DNA of 21,634 bases. Source: a virus. Positions 10,325 to 18,920 of this stretch are shown piece by piece. The stretch covers positions 1-21,634 of the IMG/VR virus record IMGVR_UViG_3300008470_000542, one strand, 5' to 3'. A program made the position numbers and the translations under genes. How positions within the stretch are numbered: position 1 is the stretch's first letter; every line of letters begins with the position of its first letter. A model generated the notes under the pieces. It was given only the letters and a program-made list of their open reading frames with translations. It had not been told where the DNA came from and made no database searches.

Positions 10325-10864
10325 ATGACAGGTAGACTTCAACAAAAAATGAACACCTACAAGGAAAAACTTGAAAGTGAAAATTATAAAGCTATTATTA
10401 ATCAAATATTAAGTGCTGTTGATTTTGATAAACTATCTCCCGAAGATACGGAAGAGATTCTTTCACAATTTGAAGATGATGATCTTGGAGGTGCAGAACC
10501 TACATCAGATTTCCCAACTGATAATCAAGGTGAAGTTCCAGCTCCACAACCAACAAATGAGTTAGATGGTGTTGATGCGTTAGAAGAATTAATTAACACA
10601 CCACTTGAAGATGATTACGAGGGTGAAGAAAATTTTGATTTAGGTAATGAATTTTCATCTGATTTAGCAAGAGGGGACGAAGGACTAAACAACGACCATA
10701 TTCCATTATACACAGGTGGAAATGATGAGGACGAGCTTGATGAAAGTCTACCAATCGCTGGTTCTAATGAGGGTGAAGATCAAGTTGTTGAATTAGACTT
10801 AGATGAATTAACCAACGCGGTTAATAATAGCGTTAAACAAAGTCTAGGTAAATATTTTGAATAA
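10325..10864 (+). CDS. Acidic structural-type protein, possible second half of the preceding gene
   Basis: 179 aa. It starts MTGRLQQKMNTYKEKLESEN, a basic helix, then IINQILSAVDFDKLSPEDTE, then a long acidic, low-complexity region (~residues 50-150), and a C-terminal helix ELDLDELTNAVNNSVKQSLG. The ATG abuts the TAA of the upstream gene in the same frame. Disordered acidic composition with short helices is common in prohead-core components. Its TAA overlaps the ATG of the next gene (TAATG). No enzyme motif. Confidence 0.65.
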   Translation: MTGRLQQKMNTYKEKLESENYKAIINQILSAVDFDKLSPEDTEEILSQFEDDDLGGAEPTSDFPTDNQGEVPAPQPTNELDGVDALEELINTPLEDDYEGEENFDLGNEFSSDLARGDEGLNNDHIPLYTGGNDEDELDESLPIAGSNEGEDQVVELDLDELTNAVNNSVKQSLGKYFE

Positions 10865-11268
10865 TGTTTTTAGTTTATATCAACGAACTTGGTAGAGACT
10901 ATAAAGGTCAGAGACAATACGAATTTATATTCAGTAAGAAAGAAGACGTAATGGAAGATGATTGGTATCAAATCCCTTCATCAGGTAGATCTGACCCGCC
11001 AGAACTTAGTTCAATTGACTTAGTGGGATTATTAAAAAATTCCGACCTAGAATTAGATTTAATACAAAATTCCGATTACTTTGGTGTCGTAGACGCTTGT
11101 GACGGAATTGTCGCATTAGGATGGGAGCCATTTGATATGGACGCTGAAGAAAGACCAATAAGATTAATGTTCCATTATGGAAACACATTGGAAGAAGTTG
11201 CTGAAAAATTAACAACTAAAGGTCTTAGATTAATAAACGATGAAATACAATACAAATTACGAAAATAA
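10864..11268 (+). CDS. Conserved-looking hypothetical protein
   Basis: 134 aa, compact, mixed alpha/beta: FLVYINELGRDYKGQRQYEF, then IPSSGRSDPPELSSIDLVGL, then IQNSDYFGVVDACDGIVALG, then LMFHYGNTLEEVAEKLTTKG. It is the only well-folded-looking protein in an operon of disordered acidic ones. The overall pattern recalls a hypothetical protein kept next to head genes in aquatic T4-like phages, but I cannot name a family or function. Overlaps both neighbours by one base (TAATG at each end). Confidence 0.65.
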   Translation: MFLVYINELGRDYKGQRQYEFIFSKKEDVMEDDWYQIPSSGRSDPPELSSIDLVGLLKNSDLELDLIQNSDYFGVVDACDGIVALGWEPFDMDAEERPIRLMFHYGNTLEEVAEKLTTKGLRLINDEIQYKLRK

Positions 11269-12446
11269 TGAAGAGACAAGACATTGTAAAAAGGTTAATC
11301 AAAGAAGGGTTTTCTGAGACAACATTAGTTAGTTTGAACGATAAACAACTTAGTCTATTATCAGACAGAATCCTTGCTGAACAAGCTCCGATGTCTGATT
11401 CATTGGGGATACCAAATGTATCAAAAACAGATTTATCAACTCAATCTGAATTAAAAAGAGATAAAAAACCATTTTCAACATATGAAGGAGAAATTAAAGA
11501 AGAAGATAAAGAAGAAAAAAAATGGTTTCAGACTAAAGACGAAGACAAAAAAGAAGAGAAAAAGGGTGATAGTAACTATGTTAAGAAACTCAAGCACAAA
11601 ATTGCCAATTTAAAAGATAAGGACAAAGTTGATAAATTCAAAAGAATCCTTGCCGCTTTAGAAAACAAGAAAACTGAGCCTAAAGAAGTTTCAAGTAATG
11701 AGTTTATCGAACAAGAAGAGAAACCTAAGTTTAAAAGTAAAACTGAATGGTTGAAGAGTAAAGGTATTATTAAAGACGACGGTAAGAAAGAAGAAACTAA
11801 AGAACAAAGTGATATTGACGATTTAACTGACACATCAGTCACCATGAATGAACAAACAGTTTATAAATTAACTAATTCATCAATTGGCGAAATGCATATA
11901 ATGTCGAAAAGACCAGGTTATGGTAAGGGTACATCGAAAGATTTAAAAGAAGCAAAATCAATAGCATTATCGACAGCGACTAAAAATTACCGCAATTCCA
12001 TAGGGAAACCTGAAATACCTGTTATGATAAAAGATAAAAAGATATGGAGAGATAAGAGTGGTCTCTATATATATTGTGTTAATGTTGAAGCTAAAGGTGG
12101 TGAAAGATTATCAACGTTAAACGAGTGGGTTGATAACATCGTTAGTAAAAATGTCCATCCATTCACTTCTAAAAATGATATAATGAATTTGATTACGGAT
12201 AAATTAAATGAACAAAATGTTGCGGAGCCTGAAGTAAAAAAGGGTGTCCCTAATTTTTTAACATATGACGATATCAAAAACGCAGGAGATGATAGAGAAG
12301 TAGAAGTTGCTGAACCTATTGTTAAACCAGGTACACGACCAACAACAACACCAAATCCAAAAAAACCATTGGATCCTTACAAACCAGGCCGTGGTATTAA
12401 CCCAGCGCCTAAAGCGATGAGAAAAAAAGTAAATAAATTTGCGTAA
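11268..12446 (+). CDS. Long Lys/Glu-rich virion-precursor-like protein
   Basis: 392 aa. The N-terminus MKRQDIVKRLIKEGFSETTL, then LLSDRILAEQAP, is a leader of the same general type as the ESQL proteins. Residues ~65-190 are very charged (runs of Lys-Glu-Asp), with helix KKLKHKIANLKDKDKVDKFK. Residues ~195-300 look folded (VYKLTNSSIGEMHIMSKRPG, then GLYIYCVNVEAKGG). The end is Pro/Lys-rich and basic. Several 'xEQ' sites (LAEQ, FIEQ, TKEQ, MNEQ, LNEQ) punctuate domain borders and could be processing sites for the prohead protease; this is inference. Followed after 3 bases by the next gene in the same frame. Confidence 0.65.
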   Translation: MKRQDIVKRLIKEGFSETTLVSLNDKQLSLLSDRILAEQAPMSDSLGIPNVSKTDLSTQSELKRDKKPFSTYEGEIKEEDKEEKKWFQTKDEDKKEEKKGDSNYVKKLKHKIANLKDKDKVDKFKRILAALENKKTEPKEVSSNEFIEQEEKPKFKSKTEWLKSKGIIKDDGKKEETKEQSDIDDLTDTSVTMNEQTVYKLTNSSIGEMHIMSKRPGYGKGTSKDLKEAKSIALSTATKNYRNSIGKPEIPVMIKDKKIWRDKSGLYIYCVNVEAKGGERLSTLNEWVDNIVSKNVHPFTSKNDIMNLITDKLNEQNVAEPEVKKGVPNFLTYDDIKNAGDDREVEVAEPIVKPGTRPTTTPNPKKPLDPYKPGRGINPAPKAMRKKVNKFA

Positions 12447-12449
12447 AGT

Positions 12450-13832
12450 ATGAAAAAAATTATAAAAGCTAAAAACTTATCGAAAACTATTAGAAAAAAT
12501 TTAAGAGAAATGGCAATGGATTTACCCCCGGATAACGTGCCACATCCTGATATTACAGACAAATTGGCTCAAGGTGAAACTCCGTATAAAAAAGTCGAAT
12601 TTCCTCCAACAGAAGAAGAAGCTCCTGAAAGTAATTTTCAAGAACTATTAGCTTCTGAAAGATATAAAGATGTTATTGCAAAAATGCAACAATACACGGG
12701 ACAAGAAATTTCATTAAATGGTGAAGATGGTATTATGCCATTAGCAGGGATGATACAACAAACATTGATGAGTATTATGGAAACCGAAGCAAATTTTAAA
12801 CCTCAATTAGAACAACTAGCTGTCGAATTAGTTAAAAAAGAAATGGGAATTCCAGAGGGGTCATTTCAATTTGATGCAAAACTTGTTGGTATCGGTGGTG
12901 TTGACCCAGAAGGTTTTCAAAACGACCAACCAGAACAGCCAGAACAACCAGAACAACCAGAAGACCAAGAAGCCGCTGTTGAAAATGAAGTAGAAATCGC
13001 TGCAGAGTTGGAACATCTTGATTTAGAAAAAGCAAAGAGAAGATTAATCAATAGTATTATACAAGGCTCTGCGATGAAAGGATATTATATGTATCACTAT
13101 GTCGCTGAAAAACTTATCGAAATTACTGGTTCAGAAGAACTAATTAAAGATTACGGTATTATGATGTCAGTTAATGATTCATTATACTGGCAACTTGGTG
13201 ACCAAATGGTCGGTCAAGCAATGCAAGGTGGTGCCGCAATGGCGGGAAAAGAGGAAGTAGATAGAAATACAGACCCACCAACAATTAGAGCTCGTGGAGT
13301 ATCTTTCCCTGTTTTAGTACACGAATTAATTAAAGGTGTTATGGAAATATTTGCTGTCCAAGGTCAGCCTGAACATGGTTGGGAGGAAGTAAGTAGATCT
13401 GAGGACACTTTAGAAAAAGAAGTTTGGGATATCCGATTAGGACCTTCTATATGGGATAGAATTAGATCGAGATTTCCTCAAGAAATATTAATTGACGAGA
13501 ATAAAGTAGAACTACAAAATTATCTACTTCTTGCAATATTCAAATTACCGGCAAGAGAATTTTTAGTATTCATGAAAGAAGCACTTACAGGTACTCCTGA
13601 AGGTGACGCTATGGTACAACAATTAATGGACGGAGTAGAAGCCGCTTTCAATCATGAAGATTATACGGAAGATGTTCAAGAACTCCAAGCTGGTATAAAG
13701 AATGTTTCGGATAATGTGGACGATGTAGACCTTACTGACTTCTTAAATGGATTAGGGCTTAGTACTGAGGGTGGTGACCCACCTGACGACAATCCTGACG
13801 ATAATCCGGGCTTCGATCCGAGGTTAAACTAA
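12450..13832 (+). CDS. Large conserved-type structural protein (460 aa), function unknown
   Basis: Begins MKKIIKAKNLSKTIRKNLRE, a basic leader ending REM, then a Pro/Glu-rich stretch with four QPE repeats around residues 155-170. The C-terminal ~270 residues look globular and helical: RLINSIIQGSAMKGYYMYHY, then VSFPVLVHELIKGVMEIFAV, then WDIRLGPSIWDRIRSRFPQE, then LAIFKLPAREFLVFMKEALT. VLVHELIKG looks like half of a zinc-peptidase motif but lacks HExxH. I recall similar proteins upstream of terminase in uncultured aquatic phages, all unannotated. It ends with an acidic PDDNPDD tail just before a terminator and is the last gene of the 9824-13832 unit. Confidence 0.7.
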   Translation: MKKIIKAKNLSKTIRKNLREMAMDLPPDNVPHPDITDKLAQGETPYKKVEFPPTEEEAPESNFQELLASERYKDVIAKMQQYTGQEISLNGEDGIMPLAGMIQQTLMSIMETEANFKPQLEQLAVELVKKEMGIPEGSFQFDAKLVGIGGVDPEGFQNDQPEQPEQPEQPEDQEAAVENEVEIAAELEHLDLEKAKRRLINSIIQGSAMKGYYMYHYVAEKLIEITGSEELIKDYGIMMSVNDSLYWQLGDQMVGQAMQGGAAMAGKEEVDRNTDPPTIRARGVSFPVLVHELIKGVMEIFAVQGQPEHGWEEVSRSEDTLEKEVWDIRLGPSIWDRIRSRFPQEILIDENKVELQNYLLLAIFKLPAREFLVFMKEALTGTPEGDAMVQQLMDGVEAAFNHEDYTEDVQELQAGIKNVSDNVDDVDLTDFLNGLGLSTEGGDPPDDNPDDNPGFDPRLN

Positions 13833-13833
13833 T

Positions 13834-13860
13834 AAAAGGAGGATATTTCCTCCTTTTTTT
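13834..13860 (+). terminator. Rho-independent terminator between precursor operon and terminase
   Basis: A 10-bp stem (AAAAGGAGGA/TCCTCCTTTT), loop TATT, then an unbroken T-run that leads directly into the TATTTATA motif of the terminase gene. Confidence 0.9.
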
Positions 13861-13861
13861 G

Positions 13862-13869
13862 TATTTATA
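13862..13869 (+). promoter_or_regulatory. TATTTATA motif 3 nt before terminase ATG
   Basis: TATTTATA-GGT-ATG. It lies between the upstream terminator's T-run and the start codon, so terminase must either start its own mRNA here, nearly leaderless, or rely on read-through. Confidence 0.5.
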
Positions 13870-13872
13870 GGT

Positions 13873-15675
13873 ATGGGTACAAACATTGCACAACTAAAAG
13901 AATACGCTCGTATTATCAAAGATACGCCGTATGCGTTAAAAACTTATCTCCAAACTTTTGATAACACTCAAGGCGGGAATGTTCCTTTAGAGTTATTTCC
14001 AGACCAAGAATCTTTACTTTCTGATTATGATACATATAATGAAAACATAACAAGAAAATATCGTCAGGCAGGTGTTTCAACTGTAACCGCCGCTTGGGTA
14101 TCAAAAATATTACAAATTGCAAGTAAGGATAAACCTGAAAAAGTTCTAATCGTAGCAAATAAGAGAGATACTGCAATTGAAATGGCGAATAAGATTCGTG
14201 GTTTCTTAATGCAATGGCCATATTGGATGAATGTCGGGTTCTCACCTGATAAAAACTCTGAAAGTAGATTTAGATTAAAGAATGATTGTGAAGTAAAAGC
14301 TGTTGCGACATCAAAGGATGCATTAAGGGGTTATACTCCGACCATCCTAATATTTGATGAGGCCGCATATATTGAAGCTGGTGATGATTTTTGGGCTGCA
14401 TCTATGGCTTCGTTATCAACGGGTGGTAAAATTATACTTATTTCAACGCCAAACGGTTTCGACCCAATTTATTATACTGTGTTCGATCAAGCTCTCAAAG
14501 GAATTAATAATTTTCACATTAGTGATTTAGCTTGGTACAAAGACCCAAGATACGCTAAAAACTTACAATGGATAAAAGTGAAAGACATGGTTCACTATAT
14601 GTTAAATCGTGGTGTTTATGATGATATGGAGAAAGGTTTCATATTACGTGATGTCCCACAAAAAGATTACAAACAAACACTTGAAGATGGATATAAACCG
14701 TATTCCCCATGGTTCGAAAGTATGGCGAAGAAACTTAAATTTGACCCGAGAAAGATTGCTCAAGAGATTGAATGTGACTTCTTGGGTTCAGGCGATAGTG
14801 TTATTCCATATGAAACTAGAGAGAATATTGTTAAGAATATGCTTCGAGAACCAAAAGAAAAAATGATGAGTGGTGATATGTGGTATTGGAAAGAACCAAT
14901 TGAAGGTCATCGTTATATTATGGGTATTGATGTGTCTAGGGGCGATAGTGAAGATTTCTCTTCTATTTGTGTCTTAGATTTTGATGATAGAGAACAAGTA
15001 CTTGAATATGTGGGTAAAATCCCACCAGATGACCTGGCTCAAGTCGCATATAGATGGGCTGTATTATTTAAAGCGTATGTAGTAATCGATATTACAGGTG
15101 GTATGGGTATTGCTACAGCACGAAAGTTCCAAGAAATGGGGTATCGTGATATGTTTATCGATGGTATTAACACACAAAATATATGGGAATATAGTTCTAA
15201 AATGATGGACAAAATCCCGGGCATCAACTTTAATAATAAACGAACACAAATTGTCGCATCATTTGAAGAACAATTAAGACATGGTTTTATAGTTAGGTCT
15301 CAAAGGATGGTTAATGAAATGGGAACATTTGTTTACCTTAATGGTCGTCCTGACCATATGAAAGGTACACATGATGACGCTATTATGGCTTGTGCAATTG
15401 CATTGTATGTCGGGGACATATGTTTCAGTCAGTTACAAAAAGCTGGAGCGGTTAATAAAGCAATGATGGAGTCTTGGGTATTGTCAGAAAGAGAATATGA
15501 CCCACAACAATCGTTCTACTCTTATGGTAAAGCTTTCGACCCACTTGGTACTATGACTTTGGATGGTCGACCAGTTGATGATAACCCTTTATTTCAAAAC
15601 GATACCGTTCAAAGTGCGAAACAACAATATAAGAATTATTCATGGTTATTTGGTAATCCATATAAACATAGATAA
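13873..15675 (+). CDS. Terminase large subunit (T4 gp17-like)
   Basis: 600 aa, the usual length of gp17. It packages DNA into the prohead: an N-terminal ATPase and a C-terminal RNase H-fold nuclease. ATPase: adenine-motif region near residues 38-50, Walker A-like KYRQAGVST (~residues 62-70; GVS in place of GKT, as in many RQxGxST terminases), Walker B ILIFDEAAYI (~157-166), coupling motif ISTPNG (~195). Nuclease: YIMGIDVSRGDSEDFSSICV (~residues 350-369) with the first catalytic Asp, DITGGMG (~405) and GTHDDAIMA (~498) with the later Asp pair. It is monocistronic by layout: terminator before, a new motif after. No small terminase is recognisable in the window. Confidence 0.95.
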   Translation: MGTNIAQLKEYARIIKDTPYALKTYLQTFDNTQGGNVPLELFPDQESLLSDYDTYNENITRKYRQAGVSTVTAAWVSKILQIASKDKPEKVLIVANKRDTAIEMANKIRGFLMQWPYWMNVGFSPDKNSESRFRLKNDCEVKAVATSKDALRGYTPTILIFDEAAYIEAGDDFWAASMASLSTGGKIILISTPNGFDPIYYTVFDQALKGINNFHISDLAWYKDPRYAKNLQWIKVKDMVHYMLNRGVYDDMEKGFILRDVPQKDYKQTLEDGYKPYSPWFESMAKKLKFDPRKIAQEIECDFLGSGDSVIPYETRENIVKNMLREPKEKMMSGDMWYWKEPIEGHRYIMGIDVSRGDSEDFSSICVLDFDDREQVLEYVGKIPPDDLAQVAYRWAVLFKAYVVIDITGGMGIATARKFQEMGYRDMFIDGINTQNIWEYSSKMMDKIPGINFNNKRTQIVASFEEQLRHGFIVRSQRMVNEMGTFVYLNGRPDHMKGTHDDAIMACAIALYVGDICFSQLQKAGAVNKAMMESWVLSEREYDPQQSFYSYGKAFDPLGTMTLDGRPVDDNPLFQNDTVQSAKQQYKNYSWLFGNPYKHR

Positions 15676-15714
15676 GCTTCAATAATATAAAAAAAATGTT
15701 TACATTATAATCAA

Positions 15715-15722
15715 TATTTATA
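15715..15722 (+). promoter_or_regulatory. TATTTATA motif 3 nt before portal ATG
   Basis: TATTTATA-TCT-ATG, the same geometry as at the terminase gene. It heads the unit 15726-18378. Confidence 0.5.
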
Positions 15723-15725
15723 TCT

Positions 15726-17654
15726 ATGGGAAAACAAGATTTAACTATCTATCAAAAGTTGACACGATCATTCGGGTTTCAGGGTAATACAATTGCTCCG
15801 CCACCCCCTTCGTTTGAATTCGACAAAAATGAATCATTAAGAACAGATAGTAAAGAAGAGTACGAAAACGCTTTATTACAAGCGAAACAGTCACAATATA
15901 TTGCGGACAAATGGTCAAAACTTGACATGTCACTTTATAATCAGTCGGTTTATTATGAACCAAATAGATTATCAGCGTATTATGATTATGAAAGTATGGA
16001 ATTTACTCCTGAAGTATCTGCCGCACTTGATATCTACGCAGAAGAATCAACAACTAAATCGGAAAAAGGTGAGATTCTCACAATACATTCCGATTCAAAA
16101 AGAATTAAAGCTATCTTAGATGACCTATTCTACAATGTGTTAGACATTAATACTAATATTCAAATGTGGACGAGAGGAATGTCTAAGTATGGTGATAACT
16201 TTGTATATTTAAAAATAGACCCTGATAAGGGTATTATAGGTTGTCAACAATTACCAAACATTGAAATACAAAGACTTGAAGGTGCTAGGCAATCTAGCCC
16301 AAATCAAAGTGATAGAGTTAGTAGTAAATTCCCAACCCGAGAACTTCGATTCACTTGGAACAACAAAGACATGGAATTCCAAGCATGGGAGATAGCTCAC
16401 TTTAGAATCCTTGGTGATGATAGAAAATTACCATACGGTACATCGATGTTAGATAAGATTAGACGTATTTGGAAACAATTACTTTTAGCGGAAGACGCGA
16501 TGTTAATTTATAGAACATCAAGAGCACCTGAACGAAGAGTATTCAAAGTATTCGTTGGTAACATGGATGATAACGATATCGAACCTTACGTACAGAGAAT
16601 TGCTAACAAGTTTAAAAGAGACCAAGTTGTAGACCAAAAGAACGGTCAGGTAGACATGAGATACAATCAAATGGCTGTGGATCAGGATTATTTCATTCCT
16701 ATGCGTGACATATCTCAAAGTAGTCCTATCGAAACATTACCAGGAGCACAGAATTTAGGTGAAATTGCTGATATTGAGTATATTCAAAAGAAAATGTTAG
16801 CTGCACTTAGAATCCCGAAAGCTTTCTTAGGTTTTGAAGATGTATTAGGTAACGGTAAAGGTTTAGCATTACTTGATATTCGTTTCGCAAGAACGATTAA
16901 TAGAATTCAACAATCATTAGTACAGGAATTAAATAAGATTGCGTTAATTCAATTATTCCTTTTAGGAATGGAAGATGAGTTAAACAACTTTACTTTAATG
17001 ATGACTAATCCATCAGGTCAATCAGATTTATTGAAAATTGAATCATGGAAAGAGAAAATTACAATGTATAAAGACGCCACATCTGACCAATCTCAAATGG
17101 GTATTCTTCCTGTGTCACACACATGGGCTAAAAAGAATATTCTTGGGTTTAGTGATAATGAAGTTATTCTTGATTTACAACAACAAAGAATGGAACGAGC
17201 TATTGGTGCAGAACTAATGAACACATCTCAGATTATTAGGCGTACTGGTGTATTCGATGATGTTGATAAGAAGTATGGTATTCCTGAAGAAGAAAGAACC
17301 AAAATTGAAGACGCTCTTGCTGCCAGCGGTGGTGAGGAAGGTGGTGAAGGAGGTATGCCAGGTGGTGGAGGTTCTATGGGTGGGGATCCATTAGACTCAC
17401 CATTAGGTGGTGAAGACGCTATGCCAGGTGCCGCACCTGAATCCCCAATAGGTGATGCTGGCCCATTAGCTGAAAGTCAAACAAGGAAATTTAATTTATT
17501 ATCTGAATTAAATGAAGATACGACTTTACCGAATTTATTTGACACTAAAAAGGCTCAACAGAATATTTATGAAATAGACAACGCAATAACAGAAATGTTA
17601 AATGAAAACGAGAACAAAATAAAAGATAATTTAAATGAAAAAGATAATGGATAA
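15726..17654 (+). CDS. Portal protein (T4 gp20-like)
   Basis: 642 aa; T4 gp20 is 524 aa and the surplus is mostly the C-terminal tail. The portal forms the dodecameric ring through which DNA enters the head and to which the tail is joined. Diagnostic stretches: FTPEVSAALDIYAEEST (~residues 92-108), NFVYLKIDPDKGIIGCQQLP (~158-177), IAHFRILGDDRKLPYGTSML (~223-242), SRAPERRVFKVFVGNMDDND (~263-282), and the helix NRIQQSLVQELNKIALIQLF (~395-414). The C-terminal ~100 residues are Gly/Met/Pro-rich (GGMPGGGGSMGGDP) and probably flexible. Its end overlaps the next gene by 20 bases. Confidence 0.95.
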   Translation: MGKQDLTIYQKLTRSFGFQGNTIAPPPPSFEFDKNESLRTDSKEEYENALLQAKQSQYIADKWSKLDMSLYNQSVYYEPNRLSAYYDYESMEFTPEVSAALDIYAEESTTKSEKGEILTIHSDSKRIKAILDDLFYNVLDINTNIQMWTRGMSKYGDNFVYLKIDPDKGIIGCQQLPNIEIQRLEGARQSSPNQSDRVSSKFPTRELRFTWNNKDMEFQAWEIAHFRILGDDRKLPYGTSMLDKIRRIWKQLLLAEDAMLIYRTSRAPERRVFKVFVGNMDDNDIEPYVQRIANKFKRDQVVDQKNGQVDMRYNQMAVDQDYFIPMRDISQSSPIETLPGAQNLGEIADIEYIQKKMLAALRIPKAFLGFEDVLGNGKGLALLDIRFARTINRIQQSLVQELNKIALIQLFLLGMEDELNNFTLMMTNPSGQSDLLKIESWKEKITMYKDATSDQSQMGILPVSHTWAKKNILGFSDNEVILDLQQQRMERAIGAELMNTSQIIRRTGVFDDVDKKYGIPEEERTKIEDALAASGGEEGGEGGMPGGGGSMGGDPLDSPLGGEDAMPGAAPESPIGDAGPLAESQTRKFNLLSELNEDTTLPNLFDTKKAQQNIYEIDNAITEMLNENENKIKDNLNEKDNG

Positions 17655-18378
17655 ATTCGGAGAATTAAAATTAAAGGTAATACATAATCTAACTGAAGGT
17701 TTCAATAGTGGTAATAAATCTTCTGTTAAAGAAATTTTGAAATTAGTAACTGAGAATAAAGAATTTAAAGATTTGTATTTGTTCTATGAGGAAGTGGAAA
17801 ATTTATATATCGAAGACAAAGAATCCGCAAAGTTATATGTTGAGAATGTGGAAAAACAGTTACAAACAAAATCTGATGATTTTACTAAGTATTGTGATAA
17901 AGTCAATAAAAAACTTATCAAGGAAGATTTTACCACTATTGAACTATATAATCATCTAGATACATTATCTGAAGAAAATACTTTAAGAAATATTGGTAAA
18001 AAGATATTGAGTCGGCACAAATTAGTTGAACATATAATTTCAGAGAAGCAATTGAAGGAAGTTGCTGACCTACATACAAGTAACGAAAATTTATTAAATG
18101 TAGTTTTAACTAATAATTTTAATAATGAATTTGGGAAATCTTTAACTAAGGAAGAAAGAGTTGAATTGAAAACATTATTATCAACAACAGATGACCAACT
18201 CGAAACTAATTTTATTACTTTGAAAGAAGATGTCTCAGAACAACTTAATGGTCTAATTGTTGAAGAAAAGAGTAATGACCTTAAAAATAAATTTAATGAA
18301 GTTTTGTCAGGGGTAAATGTGATGAAGACGACAAAATATAACTACTATAAACTACAACAACTGAAAAAAGGACTTTAA
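17635..18378 (+). CDS. Helical hypothetical protein after portal
   Basis: 247 aa (or 243 from ATG 17647), overlapping the end of the portal gene by 20 bases. Almost wholly helical and charged: FGELKLKVIHNLTEGFNSGN, then YLFYEEVENLYIEDKESAKL, then LSRHKLVEHIISEKQLKEVA, then KLQQLKKGL. No transmembrane segment or catalytic motif. Its position between portal and prohead protease and its coiled-coil character suggest a prohead-core or portal-associated role, an inference only. The stop codon lies inside the hairpin of the terminator at 18364-18390. Confidence 0.65.
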   Translation: MKKIMDKFGELKLKVIHNLTEGFNSGNKSSVKEILKLVTENKEFKDLYLFYEEVENLYIEDKESAKLYVENVEKQLQTKSDDFTKYCDKVNKKLIKEDFTTIELYNHLDTLSEENTLRNIGKKILSRHKLVEHIISEKQLKEVADLHTSNENLLNVVLTNNFNNEFGKSLTKEERVELKTLLSTTDDQLETNFITLKEDVSEQLNGLIVEEKSNDLKNKFNEVLSGVNVMKTTKYNYYKLQQLKKGL

Positions 18379-18390
18379 GTCCTTTTTTTT
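18364..18390 (+). terminator. Terminator containing the stop codon of the preceding gene
   Basis: AAAAAAGGACT (18364-18374) pairs with AGTCCTTTTTT, loop TTA, then a long T-run. The TAA at 18376-18378 is part of the loop and stem, so ribosomes reach into the hairpin at termination. Confidence 0.85.
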
Positions 18391-18459
18391 TTTGGTATTC
18401 CCGATTATTATCATTATATTTTATATACACCATAAAATTGAGATATATGAAGACATAGA

Positions 18460-18885
18460 ATGAAGACAGGGAAGTTTATAACTTTGGGTTATTACAACAA
18501 TGTAAAAATAGGATACGGAACAGTAGACTATAAGAATTTAAAGACAATTTACATAAAATTAAACTCATGGTTATTACCAGAGAACGAAGAAGACGACTTT
18601 GATAATATCATATCAAAAGCTAAGAGAAAAGTAAAATTAAGAATATACAATAAACAATTCGAGTTATTTAAAAAAGAATCCATTGTCGACCTAAACATTA
18701 GGACAAAGGGCATTAAGCTCGGAAAAAAATCATTTCTAAATTTAGAAATCACATTATTCACAGAAAATCCTTTTGATTTTAAATCGAAAGAATTACGAAA
18801 TGATATGGAAAATTTGATTAAAGATATTGTGAATGGTGATTTAAACGATAAAAACTTATTTAATTTTCACAAAAATAAAAAATAA
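18460..18885 (+). CDS. Conserved-type hypothetical protein before prohead protease
   Basis: 141 aa, basic. N-terminal beta-rich half (MKTGKFITLGYYNNVKIGYG, then YKNLKTIYIKLNSWLLPENE) and a helical C-terminus (NDMENLIKDIVNGDL). The pattern 'MKTGKF.tLGy.n.v..GYGt.dYKnLKT.Yi.l.sW..P' looks familiar from aquatic T4-like phages, where it stays unannotated. An odd local duplication, ATGAAGACATAG followed by ATGAAGACAG, precedes the start: the first ATG opens a 3-codon ORF ending in TAG just before the true ATG. No canonical TATTTAT motif; ATATTTTATATA lies 40-50 bases upstream. Confidence 0.6.
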   Translation: MKTGKFITLGYYNNVKIGYGTVDYKNLKTIYIKLNSWLLPENEEDDFDNIISKAKRKVKLRIYNKQFELFKKESIVDLNIRTKGIKLGKKSFLNLEITLFTENPFDFKSKELRNDMENLIKDIVNGDLNDKNLFNFHKNKK

Positions 18886-18900
18886 GTTCCAATACCTGCA

Positions 18901-18908
18901 TATTTATA
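18901..18908 (+). promoter_or_regulatory. TATTTATA motif 12 nt before prohead protease ATG
   Basis: Plus-strand TATTTATA, the copy with the shortest non-minimal spacing (12 nt). Confidence 0.5.
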
Positions 18909-18920
18909 TTAAAACTATAA

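Noticed and set aside
13318-13345. VLVHELIKG in the 460-aa protein as a zinc metallopeptidase site
   Set aside because: The HExxH motif is not completed, and no third ligand is evident.
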